Assembly: GCA_037043235.1 (NCBI GenBank)
Contig: JAWRVZ010000030.1
Span: 5,086,501-5,150,500 of the forward strand
DNA length: 64,000 bases
Reading direction: 5' to 3'
Origin: Rhodeus uyekii
Lineage: Eukaryota; Chordata; Actinopteri; Cypriniformes; Acheilognathidae
The notes below the pieces were generated by a model. That model made no database searches. It was not told the DNA's origin and saw only the letters and a list, made by a program, of their open reading frames with translations. Position numbers and translations under genes: made by a program. Position 1 is the first letter of the stretch; every line of letters starts with the position of its first letter. Below, in pieces: positions 13,283 through 26,302 of this stretch.

Positions 13283-15119
13283 TACTAATGTGAATGACCG
13301 ATGTAACATTAAAGTTTTCAAACCAAATCTTGTTCCATCTTTAATCATTGTATAAAGTAGTAAGAACGACAGAAAATTTTAATAGAAACAATTTAAAACA
13401 AATGTAAACATCATCAAAAAGTAATCATACTTATATGCTGTGATTTTGAGGAACAAGTTGGTATAAATAAAGCCTACTGGGTACTGTCCCATCTTTCAAG
13501 TGTTCAAGTAAAACCTACGTTGAAGGGCAGGTCAAGTTGTTTGCAACGCATGCGGACAAGCTACAACATAAGCAGGCATTATGCAAATGTTTAACCGCAA
13601 TGTGACGTATAATCGCAACGCCGTGGGATTCAAAGTACAGACAACTCGTTTAGGCAGTTCAGTGTCGATTCTTTCTTTTGGGAGACAAAACCTTTATTTT
13701 ACTTAATGACTAAACCTAAAAAAAAAAAACTAAAACTAAAAAAACACCACAAAGTACAAAAATAAGCACTAATTCAAACTTAATAAAAACTACAGTAGTA
13801 TTTCAATGACACTAAACACTGACACCACTCATTTTTCTTATTGCACATTTTATTGCACACAAAACCAGACTTTTTTGTAGAACAAAAGCCATGAAGCATT
13901 TGATTTTCACTCTCCGCCATTATTATTATTTAGTGGCATCACTGGTTTGTCTTTGCACTGATCATTCAGTCTCTTAAACCAAAAGAAAAAAAATACTCTC
14001 AAAATTTGGCAAATCTCACAGGACAGAAGTAACAGAATGCATATCTCTATATATAGATATGCCAACATAGGAAATGGTAGCAATAGTGAAATTGTTCAGC
14101 AATATTTAAAAGATGAGGACATCAATATAAGACAACTCAAAATATGTCTTGTAGCAGAACATCATTTTTAGACTGATTTTCTCCAGTCTAACACACAACA
14201 CTACACACCATATCCACGAAGATATTCATGTCTATAGAAATATTATAAACACTTTAACTTGACTTTATAAAACTAGGCAAATTGTAGTAAATATAGACAG
14301 TAAAACTTTATCTTTGTATACTCTCATATGTAATAACAAACAAGCCTAAACCTATATAAATAACAAATATATCCCTAAAAATTACCTAAATATATTTTTT
14401 CAATAATATGAACATTTTATTTTCCAACTATTAAAATGAAACCTTTTTTGACTCCAAGGGGGAAAATCTAAAAAATTCAGGACACGCGTATTATATTCTA
14501 TAACAACTAGTAACAAACTTTTGTTTTTAAACTTACATAAAACTACTATCAAAAATACAATCACATTAAATTACTACTACAGGCAAACCTGTGTGCTTAA
14601 AGAACTACTGTTTCTATAAGTATTCCCACACTCATTTACAGTGATTATCGAAGACAAATCAAATCGTCAGTCTATAAATTCAGAAGTATTGCTAAACTCA
14701 GTGCAAACAGATTAAAGACAGAATTACCACAACGTGATTACTTTGTCAATAACTACAGTAAATGAACAGTCTTTATATAACCAGCGCTATTACACAATCT
14801 GATTACAAAAACCAAGTACTTGTTATTAAGAGTATACATTACATATTAAAAAGAAACAAACACGTTATCAGAGTACAGTTACTTTTTCATGCTGACATAT
14901 TGATTATATTACCATCAGTCAACAACAATAAATTAAGTCATAAATCAATTAAATTGTAATTTACTAATGGTGAGCTGTATGTTCACTTGACATTTACTTT
15001 ATGTGATGTGTCCTTGATTTACAAAAGATGATAATTAATAACAAGTAAACTTTAACAGTCTGCCGTTATTTGAACTAGTTTACCATTTTGTAATGAAAAT
15101 GTTGTTAAATGATTATTAA

Positions 15120-15309
15120 AATAGTTCACACAAAAATTTAAATTATATCACAAATTAAGCTTTTTTTGAGGGATAGAACAGTTGAATATGCGTTACTCAA
15201 AAATGTATTTTATGTTCTTCTGGAGAAAGTAGTCAAGTTTGGAACAAAATGAGAGTACATTTTCAAAATGTGAGTACATTTTCATTTTCGGATGAACTAT
15301 TCTTTTAAT
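15120..15309. repeat. Degenerate Angel-type MITE
   Basis: ATAGTTCACACAAAAATT at the left pairs with CGGATGAACTATTCTTTTA at the right; GTTTGGAACAAAATGAGAG in the middle is the typical internal phrase. Strongly diverged. Confidence 0.5.
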
Positions 15310-16320
15310 TCACAAATTATCGATTTTCATCAAAACACACAATAGTTGAAGAAACAATTAACAATGTTTGTGTTGCTAATAAAGATGTGCAGTAGTTTAA
15401 GGAATATTTTCCTTTTTGTTTTGTTTTTTAAGAACAATGCAGCGGTATTCTTAAAATAAACAAGTTAACGCAAAAGTGCTACAAAAATAATTCAATTATA
15501 ATACTTAAAACGTGTAATCTAAAAGACACTTATTGAATAAAATGTTAACCATTTAATTTGTAATTAGTGTCAAATTATTTCAGAAGTTACATACCCAACA
15601 CAACACATAGCTTAGATGCATGCATGCTTGATCATTATATATTCTTAAAAACAACTTAGGATAGTGTTGTCGTGCTCAGAATGAACAAACCTGTGGTTCT
15701 ACTTCTGAATGCTGATAACATATGGATGAGTACAGCACGACTGCGAGGGTGATTTTGCTTTGTAATACAAATGCAAGAAATACAATTTCACCCAAAATTG
15801 TTCTACGGACAATTAATTCATAAAGTCATATTTAGAAGTATATGGAAATACACTTGTGTTCATGCGTTTACAAGCACCTTGTAAGTCCTGAAAAATTCTA
15901 ATACTTAATTAAAAACAAAATTGCATTTTGTTTTGTATGTAGTACTGCCATAAATAAGCTTATCTGAATACAGACACCACAAGAGAAAATAATAGCTAAA
16001 TTAAATAACATGGATTATCTAGGTAACTGCACAAAGTATTAGGATTCAAGGGTGTGTACATTTTTGAACTGATTCATTTGTGGACCATATTGAGGGCAGT
16101 ACTTTATGACCCTTTTTTATTTTTTTAATTGATTTTTTTTTTTAATTCTGTAAGGTGTATGAAAATTTTCAACCTCAAATGTATTTCCAGAAGAAGCCAA
16201 CATATCAAATTTAAGGTGTCACCAAGTAACAAACGGACTGAAAGCTGGTTTGGAATAGTGTAAGGCTGAAAAACAGCCATTTCCATTTACTAACTGTAAA
16301 CTAACACAACAACAGGAATA

Positions 16321-16938
16321 CCCTTGTGAAAAAGAAGTGTGCTTAACTGTGCACTTGGTATGTACTTAAAATCTTAGTTATACTTAAAAAAAAAACTTGA
16401 ATTAAATGGCCACTTAAGTGTGGTTAATATAAAATTAAACGCTTTTAAGTTTTTTACTAAAGTGCACTTTTCAGAATTGTGTTAAGAAATATAGTCATGA
16501 CACTTAACTAAGTAGAGTTTTAAAATTCTAATTAAAAGTTCTACTTTGAAGTACATATTTTAAGTATAAATGAATAATGTATTAATAATATTTTGCCATG
16601 TTTAAAGAAGTACACTTATTTTGATACACTGTAGTGTTATTTCACGTTACAGTTCAAATATTTTAAAATGTACTAAATTGCACCTTCATCTTTTCAAAGG
16701 TGTTATTACAAATATATTTAAATGCATGCCACAAAAAGTTTCAATAGAAATGACAACGTGTATTTTAGTTTCCCATAAATGCTTGTCAGTACATTCAGCA
16801 GTTCACTTTAATCATATTTCAAAGGCAATAGAAGTAATTCTGAAATTAAATATAAAGATGTACTTAAGTCCAGCTGCAGTGGATCAAAAGTTCAACAGAT
16901 TGAAAAAAAAGCTAAAGTGTACTTATTTTTCACAAGGG
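16321..16938. mobile_element. MITE with CCCTTGTGAAAAAGAAGTG ends, copy 1
   Basis: Begins CCCTTGTGAAAAAGAAGTGT and ends TTATTTTTCACAAGGG, a terminal inverted repeat. The same ends delimit 39320-40898. No target duplication could be confirmed. The ORF crossing it has no domain. Confidence 0.6.
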
Positions 16939-17297
16939 TTTAACACATCAAAGAGAACATACTGAAGTTACAAGCAGATAAACAAGGACTTATTAAAACA
17001 CTTAAGTGTTCTTATAAGAAGCCAAACTGAAGATAGAAACCAATATATTATACAGTATACCTTCAAGGACTGCACAAAAAGCTGGTTGGATCTGAGCACA
17101 GTCATTTCAGTTGACTGCTCCGAAAACCTTTCTCTAGAGCACACATTTTCCCTTTGCTGCTACATTGGATGCAGGCATGGAAACAGCCAAGATTTAGTAC
17201 CTGATCTACAGTAAAAAGCACTATAAATTTCAACCCAAAACAACAATGCAAAAAAACAAAAAGTCAGAATTGCAGGCTATAACCTCATGTGAAGCCT

Positions 17298-17408
17298 CTA
17301 GAGCTGACCAAAGAGGATGGAGCAGAGCAAAAAAACGGAGTAAAGGAGCAAGAGACCAAAACCAAGTTTCCGATCCAGCTTCCAGCCATTCAGATGCACA
17401 CTCAGGAC
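17298..17408 (-). CDS. slc24a3: slc24a3 exon 15 of those visible (terminal)
   Basis: After the acceptor CTTGTAG this encodes VLSVHLNGWKLDRKLG, then a last hydrophobic helix ending SILFGQL and a TAG at 17300-17298. 111 nt, entering in phase 0. The family usually has a further 12-15 residue tail after this helix; here the stop comes directly after it. Confidence 0.9.
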   Translation of the reverse strand, partial: VLSVHLNGWKLDRKLGFGLLLLYSVFLLCSILFGQL

Positions 17409-17804
17409 CTACAAGACACATACAGTTAAAATATGGTCTATTAAAACAGATTAAAAATTTGTAAGTACTTGAAATAATAAAATAATTTTAGGTCTAATGT
17501 TTATAAATGGCAGTTCAACAGTTCTACAGTTTTAATGCCATCCTCTACTGGGAGATTATTTGTAACCACTGCCATCCTTCTTTCTGGAGACCAAAACAGA
17601 TTTTCATTTTATCTTCCATTACAGATTTTATTTTCAGAGTTGCAAGCAGCCTTGTATAACATGCAACACTACAACGTATCCAGGACTAAAAAAGAACGAA
17701 GATACATTTGTCAGAACAGATGTTTGAATGCTTGATAGCTTATCTTAACCAATTATCTTTACCAATACAGTATATATGCAGTCATGGTCAAAATTGCTAG
17801 CACA

Positions 17805-17885
<81 letters not shown>

Positions 17886-20800
17886 TAACTGAGTTAATTT
17901 CCTTTAAATAACAAGGAGGTAAACAGTTTGTGTATTTCTAAAGTGTCCATATTACAATTTAGTTGTGCATTTATATAATATGAATTAACTACATGTACTA
18001 TAGGATTAGATGAATGTAATATTATGTATAATTATATGCATATTTATAGTTATTACTATAGTAAATACATGTAAAATGTAACAAGGACGCTGTAAAATAC
18101 AGTGTTATCTTTTGTTAAAAATATTGGTCACACTTTAGATTAGGATTAACTATTAACTATGACTTTGTCACAATAAAATCCTAATTACAGTTTATTACTA
18201 ATAACGCAGATGTTAAGGTATCAAGTAGGATTAAGTGATACAGAATATGGACATGCAGATTATTAACACATCCTTTATAAGTACTAATAAACTGCCAATA
18301 TCCTAGTAATATGCATGCTAATAAGCAACTAGTTCATAGTGAGATTTGGAACCCAAGGTGTTACCAATATATATATTTTACCAATATATATATTTTATTT
18401 ATTTATTTATTTTTCAAATTATGTAATTAATCTGCAAATAATTTTTAATTAATTATGTAATTAATCTGCAAAGAAGTTGCAAGTATGTTGTGTTTCTGGG
18501 TTGCTCACAGTTAGGAAGACTGATGCGAGCAGCAGGATGACAGAATAGACCAGGCCCTTGTTATTGATGAATACCTGACAAAAGAGACAGACCAATCAGA
18601 TAAAAGCATCAACAGGAACATGTTTGCATTAGACAAACAGCTTGGTTTTAAAATAAGTAAAATGCTCACTGTTGATCCATGGTCTACTACTAGAGTTCTT
18701 AGAGCCCAGGGAAAGCCCAGTCCCAGCAGGATATCAAATATATTGCTGCCAATTGAGTTGGACACTGCCATGTCCCCCATACCTGAGAAACAAAATATAA
18801 CGGCAATGTAATGCATTTCCCATATAATTGGTTGTGTGTGTGTGTGTGTGTGTGTGGTCCTGGTTAACGTTATGGGACAAAATTTCCCCTCAAAGATGGC
18901 ATTATCCAAAATCCTTGTTATGGCACTTTTGGACCCCATGAGGAAAACAGCTTATAAATCATACTAAACAATGTTTTTTGAAAATGTACAAATACAGAAT
19001 GTTTTCTGTAGGTTTATGGAAAGGTTAATGGGATAGAATGTATAGTTTGCACAGTAAAAAAACATTGTCCATGGAAAGTCCACAGAAACCCAACATGTGT
19101 GTGTGTGTGTCAAGTAGGAAGATGAGATGAGGCACGGATAAAACAAGTATTTAAAGTATTTGAGAAATAGACAAGAATAAACACAACAGCGTGTAGCATA
19201 CAAACACAAACAATACCAGAACAAGAACAGAAAAAACTGAAGGTCTTAAATTTGCAGGATAATGAACATAATCCCGAACAGGTGAACTTTAATCAATCAC
19301 ATAATGAATAACTATGGCAACTAAATATAAACAAGAACACAGGAAATAGGAAAAGCAAGAGAAGCAAAATAAAATTCCTGATGAAACTGAAACTAAGTCT
19401 GAACATGACGTTTTCACGTGACGTAGCAATCTTATAGGAATGCCCACCTGGAGGGCAAAACAAGGCAATCCTCCATTACCTGCCAGTCATTTTTACCAGG
19501 TTTGTGCTCGTAATAATGTAGTAATACAGTGACTTTAAAAAAACTAAATCGGTATACACTTTATTGATTATTCATTACTATGTACAGCATAGGTGTCAAA
19601 CTCAAGGCCCGCGGGCCACATCCGGCCCGCCGTGTAATTATGTCCGGCCCGCGAGATCATTTTGAGATCATTCATATCCTGCGATATGAAGCACTGGTCA
19701 CACAATAAACTACAGATCCCATAATGCAGCGCTTCAGCTGCCTTGTCGAACACTTCCCGTGTTAATCAAGTCTATCTTATGATGCTGCAAGTTATTGTGA
19801 AGCTAGCCCTCACGATGCAGAGGAGAAAAGTTGGTTCTGAAAGAATAATTAATTTAGTAATTCAAGAATTGAATAAGACGGCACTTTGAGACAAATGACA
19901 TAATAGCAAAGACAACTGAATGATTTGATTTGTTATTGCTGAAAAGCAAAAATTGTATTTAGATTTACAGGTTTTGATATGCAGCATGTTCATATTTTGA
20001 ATTTGTATAATTTTGACAGGATATATTTTTAAAGAGAGCAAAATCTTTTGGGATATTTCAAATTTAAGTTTTATATAAAATGACATAAGAGTGAAGAAAT
20101 TTGAATGTTTGTTCTTTTAACGTTTTCTTTATTTCCAACTTGTGTAGGGATATATATATATATAATTTTTTTTTTTTTTTTTAAGTTATTTGAGGTATAA
20201 GTTGATTTATTCCGGAATAATATTCCTGTCTGTTTTTATTCACATTTATGTTCAAAAAAGGTAAGTTTTAAAAGTTTAGTTTTAGTGTGTTCAATAAATG
20301 TTTATCCTGTTTGGCCCGCGACCTAAAGTGTTTTTTAATTTTGGCCCCCTGTGAAATTGAGTTTGACACCCCTGATGTACAGGCTAGCACAGTGGTTCCC
20401 AAAGTGGGGTGCGCGCACCCCTAGTGGTGCGCAGACTGACCACCGGGGGTGCGCCAGAGAATGTTTGTAATGGCGGGGAAAAAGATTGTCTCTTTATTAT
20501 TTTTACGTATTTAACTGAGGTAAACTTCACATGCGAAAGTTTTATTAAGAAATAAAATTTCACATTACAAGCTATAAATTACTCATGATTTAATTTCATT
20601 TTACAAGCACGTCTCTGTCACAATAGCCCCGCCCTGTTCATATTAGGCGCTAACTGATAATTCGTTCATTTATTTTTTTCACTTACTACATTCATCAAAA
20701 TGGACACATGGTTAAAAACGGGCACTTTAAAGAACTCAAGGGACAGGAATGAGCCATCTACATCGGCCTCTTGTGTGGAGATGTGCACCGACCACGGCGC

Positions 20801-23800
20801 TGAATATATTGAAAAACCCGATCAAACAGACTCAGATGATAATGAACGGAGTGAAGAGGCGGGAACAGAGAAACCTAACAGAGATGTATTGGTCAAGAGA
20901 AATAGGCCTGCATGCCAGAGGGAGAAAATGTCAAGTAAGAAACGCAAATACAGTGACAGTTACATTGCTTTCGGGTTTACATGGATTGGTGATGCAGAAA
21001 GTCCAAACCCGCAATGTGTAGTGAGGCAGGCTTTTCTGCACTCACATTGTTGAAAACAAAACATCGACAAAGACTAGATGCCGAGAATGATTTGAGAGTA
21101 AAACTGTCATCCATTACTCCGAATTTTGATGATCTGTGTGCAAACATGCAGGCCCATCCATCTCACTAAAAAAAGGTAGTAATCTTTTGTATTTATAACA
21201 GATTTTTTTATGTTTTCTAATCTACAGTGAATATTTGTATTTAGTTATTGCAAATAAAAATGTGAAGTTTAACAAAACTGTCATCCATTACCCCGAATTT
21301 TGATGATCTGTGTGCAAACATGTAGGCCCATCCATCTCACTAAAAAAGGTAGTAATCTTTTGTGTTTATAACAGATTTTTTTATGTTTTCTAATCTACAG
21401 TGAATATTTGTATTTAGTTATTGCAATTAAAAATGTGAAGTTTAACCAGAGTATTTGTATTTAGTTGGTGCAATTAAAAATGTGAAGTTTAACCAGAGTA
21501 AAGTGTTGGGGGGTGCTTGACAGGTGTCAAACACTAGAAAGGGGTGCATGCTGCAAAAAGTTTGGGAACCACTGGGCTAGCAGATGAACACAAAATATAA
21601 ATACAACACTCAGTTTTGCAAAACCATGTAGCACATTGCATTCATATTCTGGGCTCATCTGCTAGCCTGTATATGGCATATGCATCTTCAATAAGGTTTA
21701 TACTGAATTTGATCTTTTAATATTCACTGTTTTAGTGCATTGAGGCACTTTATTCATTTTTCACACTTTCACACTCGTTTTAGAGTCCCACTTTTTTAAG
21801 CAGTTGAAATACCAGAGCATGGATCACAAGAGCCCGAAACTTACATTTTATTAATTTTCAGATGGGAAATTGACTAGTCTATAATGCAGTTCTATTCATG
21901 TTTTGACTTCCAGGTCTTGTAGTCACATCACGTAACCTGTCACGTAACTGAAAACTATGAATTAAATACATATTTCTATAGGTATACAGTAAAATAATTT
22001 TTCATAAGTGTTTCATAAGAAAATATTACATTTTAGTCTTTCTACTTCAAAATGTAATGTTTAATTCAATGTGAGACTTGCCATTTCTTTGAAACAATTT
22101 TTGTGGTAAAACTTTACAAAAAGATATAATTTATTAACATTGTTAATGCTATAACTAACAAAAACTGACAATGAGCAATATATTCTTACTGAGTTTATTA
22201 ACCTTTTTAATGTTTGTTAATAAAAATGTTTACGTTCATGTTAGTTCACAATGTATAACATTAACAAAGAATTATAATAAATATAATAAATGCTGCAGAA
22301 GTATTGTTTATTGTTAATCGTTCAAGTTAACCAATATTGCTAACACTAATGTTGTTACCAAAAATTAAAGATAATACAAGGATGCATTCAATCAGTTTTA
22401 TGTGCATACAAAGGTTACACACCTTGGCGGGCGACAATGAGGCTTGCCATGCAGTCGGGTACGCTAGTGCCAGCAGCCAGGAAAGTGATCCCCATGATGT
22501 AATCGGGAATATCTAGAGTGTAGCTGATGATGGTGACCTGAAAGGCATTAAAAACGCCACACAATGATAAAAATCATCATAATGGACCAAACAATGGAAC
22601 GAAAAGAAAAGATGTAAAGATTGGTATATTTAGTAAGATTACAAAAATTTATATTTTTCTTACCATCCACACCATGAGGTAGGAAAAAATAGCAATCCAG
22701 AAAGTTGAAGCAAAAAAGGTGATCATGAACCAGCGATGCCAACGTGGCAAAATACAGTTAGGCACTGTGCAATACAGCAAAACACCCAGCGGCCACGATA
22801 AAAACCACTTCATACGTGCACAATAACCAGCTAATGCACACAATACACACAGAAAACAAAACCATAAAAAGTCATGTTGATTATTCTCAGAATCTTTCTT
22901 TGTAAAAAAAAAAAGAAAAGAAATACTGCACATAAATAAAACCTAAGTAAAAACAATAAAGGTTTCAATACAGTTTTTGGATGAGAAAAAAAAAGAAGCT
23001 AACCAGGAATATGGAGAGGATTGAACCTTTCATCCCCATCCTCATCCTCTTCTTCAGGCTGATTGATTTCCATCTCCACCTTTTCTCCTTTCTTAGCATC
23101 CATCATTTCTGTGTCCTCTAGTGTCTGATGTGCTTCAGCACTTCCTCCATTTATTATTCCTCTAGAACCAAATGTCTTTACTGGGGTCCTGCTCTCCCTG
23201 AGCAGCCTCTGTCTCTGAAATGAGCAGGGCAATATTCTGAATTAAGAAGTTTCACCCCTTCTTCAATTTAGTAGTTGAAATATGAATTGGAATGACAGGA
23301 ATAGTAAATAAAAAAAAATATATACAGTCATGGCCAAAATTGTTGGCACCCTTACATTTTTAAGTATTGCTCACAGAAAAGTATTGCATTAACACTTGTT
23401 TTGCTATACACATAGCAAATTCCCTTTGTGTGTATTGGAACAAAACAAAGAAAAGGAGGGAAAAAAAGCTAATTAGACATAATTTCACACAAAACTCCAA
23501 AAATGGGCTGAAAAAATTATTGGCACCCTTAAATTAATATTTGGTTGCTAACCTTTTGGAAAAAATTACTGAAATCATTCGCTTCCTATAACCATCAATA
23601 AGCTGCTTACACCTCTCACCCATAATTTTGGACCACTCTTCCTTTGCAAACTGCTCCAGGTCTATCACATTGGAAGGGCGCCTTTTCTCAACAGCAATTT
23701 TAAGATCTCTCCTCAGATGTTCAATGAGATTTAGATCTGGACTCATTATTGGCCACTTCAGAACTCTCCAGCGCTTTGTTGCCATGCATTTTGTTCCATT

Positions 23801-26228
23801 TGTTCCATCCTGAGTGCTTTTTGAAGTATGTTTGGGGTCATTGTCCTACTGGAAGACCCACGGTCTCGGACGCAGACCCAGCTTTCTGACACTGACCGCT
23901 ACATTGTGACCCAAAGTCCTTTGGTAATCCTCAGATTTCATGATGCCTTGGACACTTTCAAGGCACCGAGTTCCAGATGCAGCAGAACAACCCCAAAACA
24001 CCTTTGAACCTCAACCACAGTTGACTGTAGGTACTGTGTACTGTGTGGTCGACCATAGCGTTTAATTTCATTCAAATATCGACAGATAGTTCGTGCTGAC
24101 ACTGATGCACCCTGTGCCTGCAGGACAGCTTGAATTTCTTTGGAAAAATTTTTTTTCCTTTATTTGTTTTGTTCCAATACACGTGATGTGTCACGACACG
24201 ATAAACAGGGAGGACTCAAATGCAGGGAACGAAGGATTTAATGAGAATAACAAAAGAAACGTAACACAAAAGAAACAACCCACGAGGGGGAAAAACATAA
24301 CATAAACAAGATCCAAACCAGAACATAGAACAAACCAGGGAAAACGGCAGGGCACATGGCAGGAAACAAAAACACATAACGGCAACGAGACCACGTCGGA
24401 CAGCAAATATAAAGGTATATATATAGGATACAAGAGGAAGGGAGTAATCATAGACAGCTGACAACATTCAAGGGAAACGCGGTAACAAGGGGGCGGGGCA
24501 CAGGCTGATGGACACAAACACGCAGCGAATGCGACGTGCATTGCCACTTGTTCACAATGATGCTGAAACACCAACTGCGCGCGACACGGACGACATGAAA
24601 TCACATGGACACGAGAGCATGCACCGAGGCACGCAATCTCACACAAAACCCGATAAAGGGGCAGTGTCAGGGCTCTGTCAACAGACACTCGAAAAGACCA
24701 AACTGGAATGACAGAGCAGTGACATAATGCAAGCAATTCTTAATTTTCCAAAAACATTTCAGGGGTGCCAACAATTTTGGCCATGGCTATATATACAGTA
24801 ATACTTTGGTTTACGAGCGACTTGGTATACGAGCAAATCGGTGTACGAGCATGGAGGGTCAAATCGTTGTACGAGCATTGTATTGGTGTACGAGAAAAAA
24901 TTTCCCTCACCCATGCGCAGTTTTGTGTGGAAAAAGTCCTAACGCTCAGCATCCTTGTGCGCATTTTTACATGAAATATCCTAATGACAGCCTCTCATAA
25001 CACAGTCAGGAGGTTCCAACCCCTTTATAACCCCTTATCTCATTCATTGGCTGCATCATTCACCACAGTGATACTTTTATAAGTGATTTACAGAAGTTTT
25101 TACCTGATATTCTAAACATTAATTAATTGTGATCACGATTGTTCACGTAGTGAAATATACACGGTTTTAGCCCCCCAAAAAAACAAAGTAAAAGGGTTAG
25201 ACAAACCATATTTTTATACTAACAACATATAAGCCTCTCCTACAAATGAGCACTGTTTTCATGTTCGTCGGACCTGCCGTTTCTCTGCAGTATCGGCAAA
25301 AGCGCAAGGAGTAAAATGTGACTTCTTACCCCATGAGCGGGACTCGTTTTAACAGACAGCGGGTTAGTTGTAACACCATGTTATCCAATGCAAGTTCATT
25401 CACGTTTTTTTATTTGTTTAAAAAAGTTGCGTCTTGATGATCATAAGCATAACTTATGAATTAAATATAGTTTTTCCTTTATTTTTCTACATTTGTTGTG
25501 TTTTGAACAATGTAATGAAATGAAAAACGTTTTAATAGGTTAATACAATGCAAAATATATGATTATTGATGCAACTTGTTCAATGCGGCTTAGTGTTACA
25601 ACTAACCCGCGCTGTCTTGTTTACTTCAGGTCCGGATAGCAGCCACTATGTGTTTTTCACGTCTTTCAAAAAAATTACAAAAAAAATCAACAAAATCGCT
25701 GTTACTATTTACCCCGCGTTACTTTGTGCCCCGCGCTCCCCTAGTTCTCTCGCGGCTCCCGCAAATTCGTTCTCTTGCGGCTCCCGCGAATTCGTTCTCT
25801 CCCGGCTCCCATTTTCCACACTTTAACTCTGGATTATCACTTCGTTTGTTTTCTGCACTATTATAATAAATTCACTCATTTGCTTTCATCCTTGCTTTCC
25901 CCGCTCCCCCCTCCTCCCTCCTCTCTCTCCTCCAAGTAGGCTCCTCAAACCTGAAGTGCATTACAGTAAATTGTCAACTATTTTTAGAGTTTAATTGTCA
26001 ATTATTAATTAGTATTTATATGAGATCTTAATGGTTACAATTTTAACTGCAATTAATAGGGTAAAACCAAAAAAATATTTAAAATGGGCATTTGTGGTCA
26101 TGTGGAACAAATTAATTGATTTTTAGTGCATTCTTATGGGGAAATTTGTTTTGGTGTACGAGCATTTTGGTTTACGAGCTCGCTCTTGGAACGAATTAAA
26201 CTCGTAAACCGAGGTATTATTGTATATA

Positions 26229-26302
<74 letters not shown>

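Larger units (their letters stand above)
13690..17297 (-). other. Probable slc24a3 3' UTR and downstream sequence
   Basis: Directly follows the slc24a3 stop codon in the direction of transcription. Minus-strand poly(A) signals (TTTATT on the + strand) occur near 14415 and 13691, so a long 3' UTR is possible. Apart from the MITE at 16321-16938 and a degenerate Angel-type copy at 15120-15309, the stretch has no repeat that I recognise. Where transcription ends cannot be decided from sequence alone. Confidence 0.35.
20390..21574 (+). mobile_element. hAT-type (Charlie/ZBED5-like) deletion derivative 2
   Basis: Ends CAGTGGTTCCCAAAGTGG and the complement of CAGTGGTTCCCAAACTT. The 8-bp duplication GGCTAGCA is present at 20382-20389 and 21575-21582. 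It keeps the first and last parts of a transposase gene and lacks the DDE core. Its target duplication shares one base with that of the hAT element to its left, so the two sit back to back. Confidence 0.88.
23325..24788 (-). mobile_element. Tc1-like transposon, degenerate, with an LTR inserted
   Basis: Ends CAGTCATGGCCAAAATTGTT and the matching inverted end, with TA at 23323-23324 and after 24788. Transposase is on the minus strand. A solo LTR (24189-24724) interrupts it near the 5' side of the gene. Lies in slc24a3 intron 9 in the same orientation as the host gene. Confidence 0.85.

Noticed and set aside
24191..24736. 181-codon minus-strand frame
   Set aside because: Falls almost wholly within a solo LTR with 5-bp flanking duplications; composition is not protein-like.
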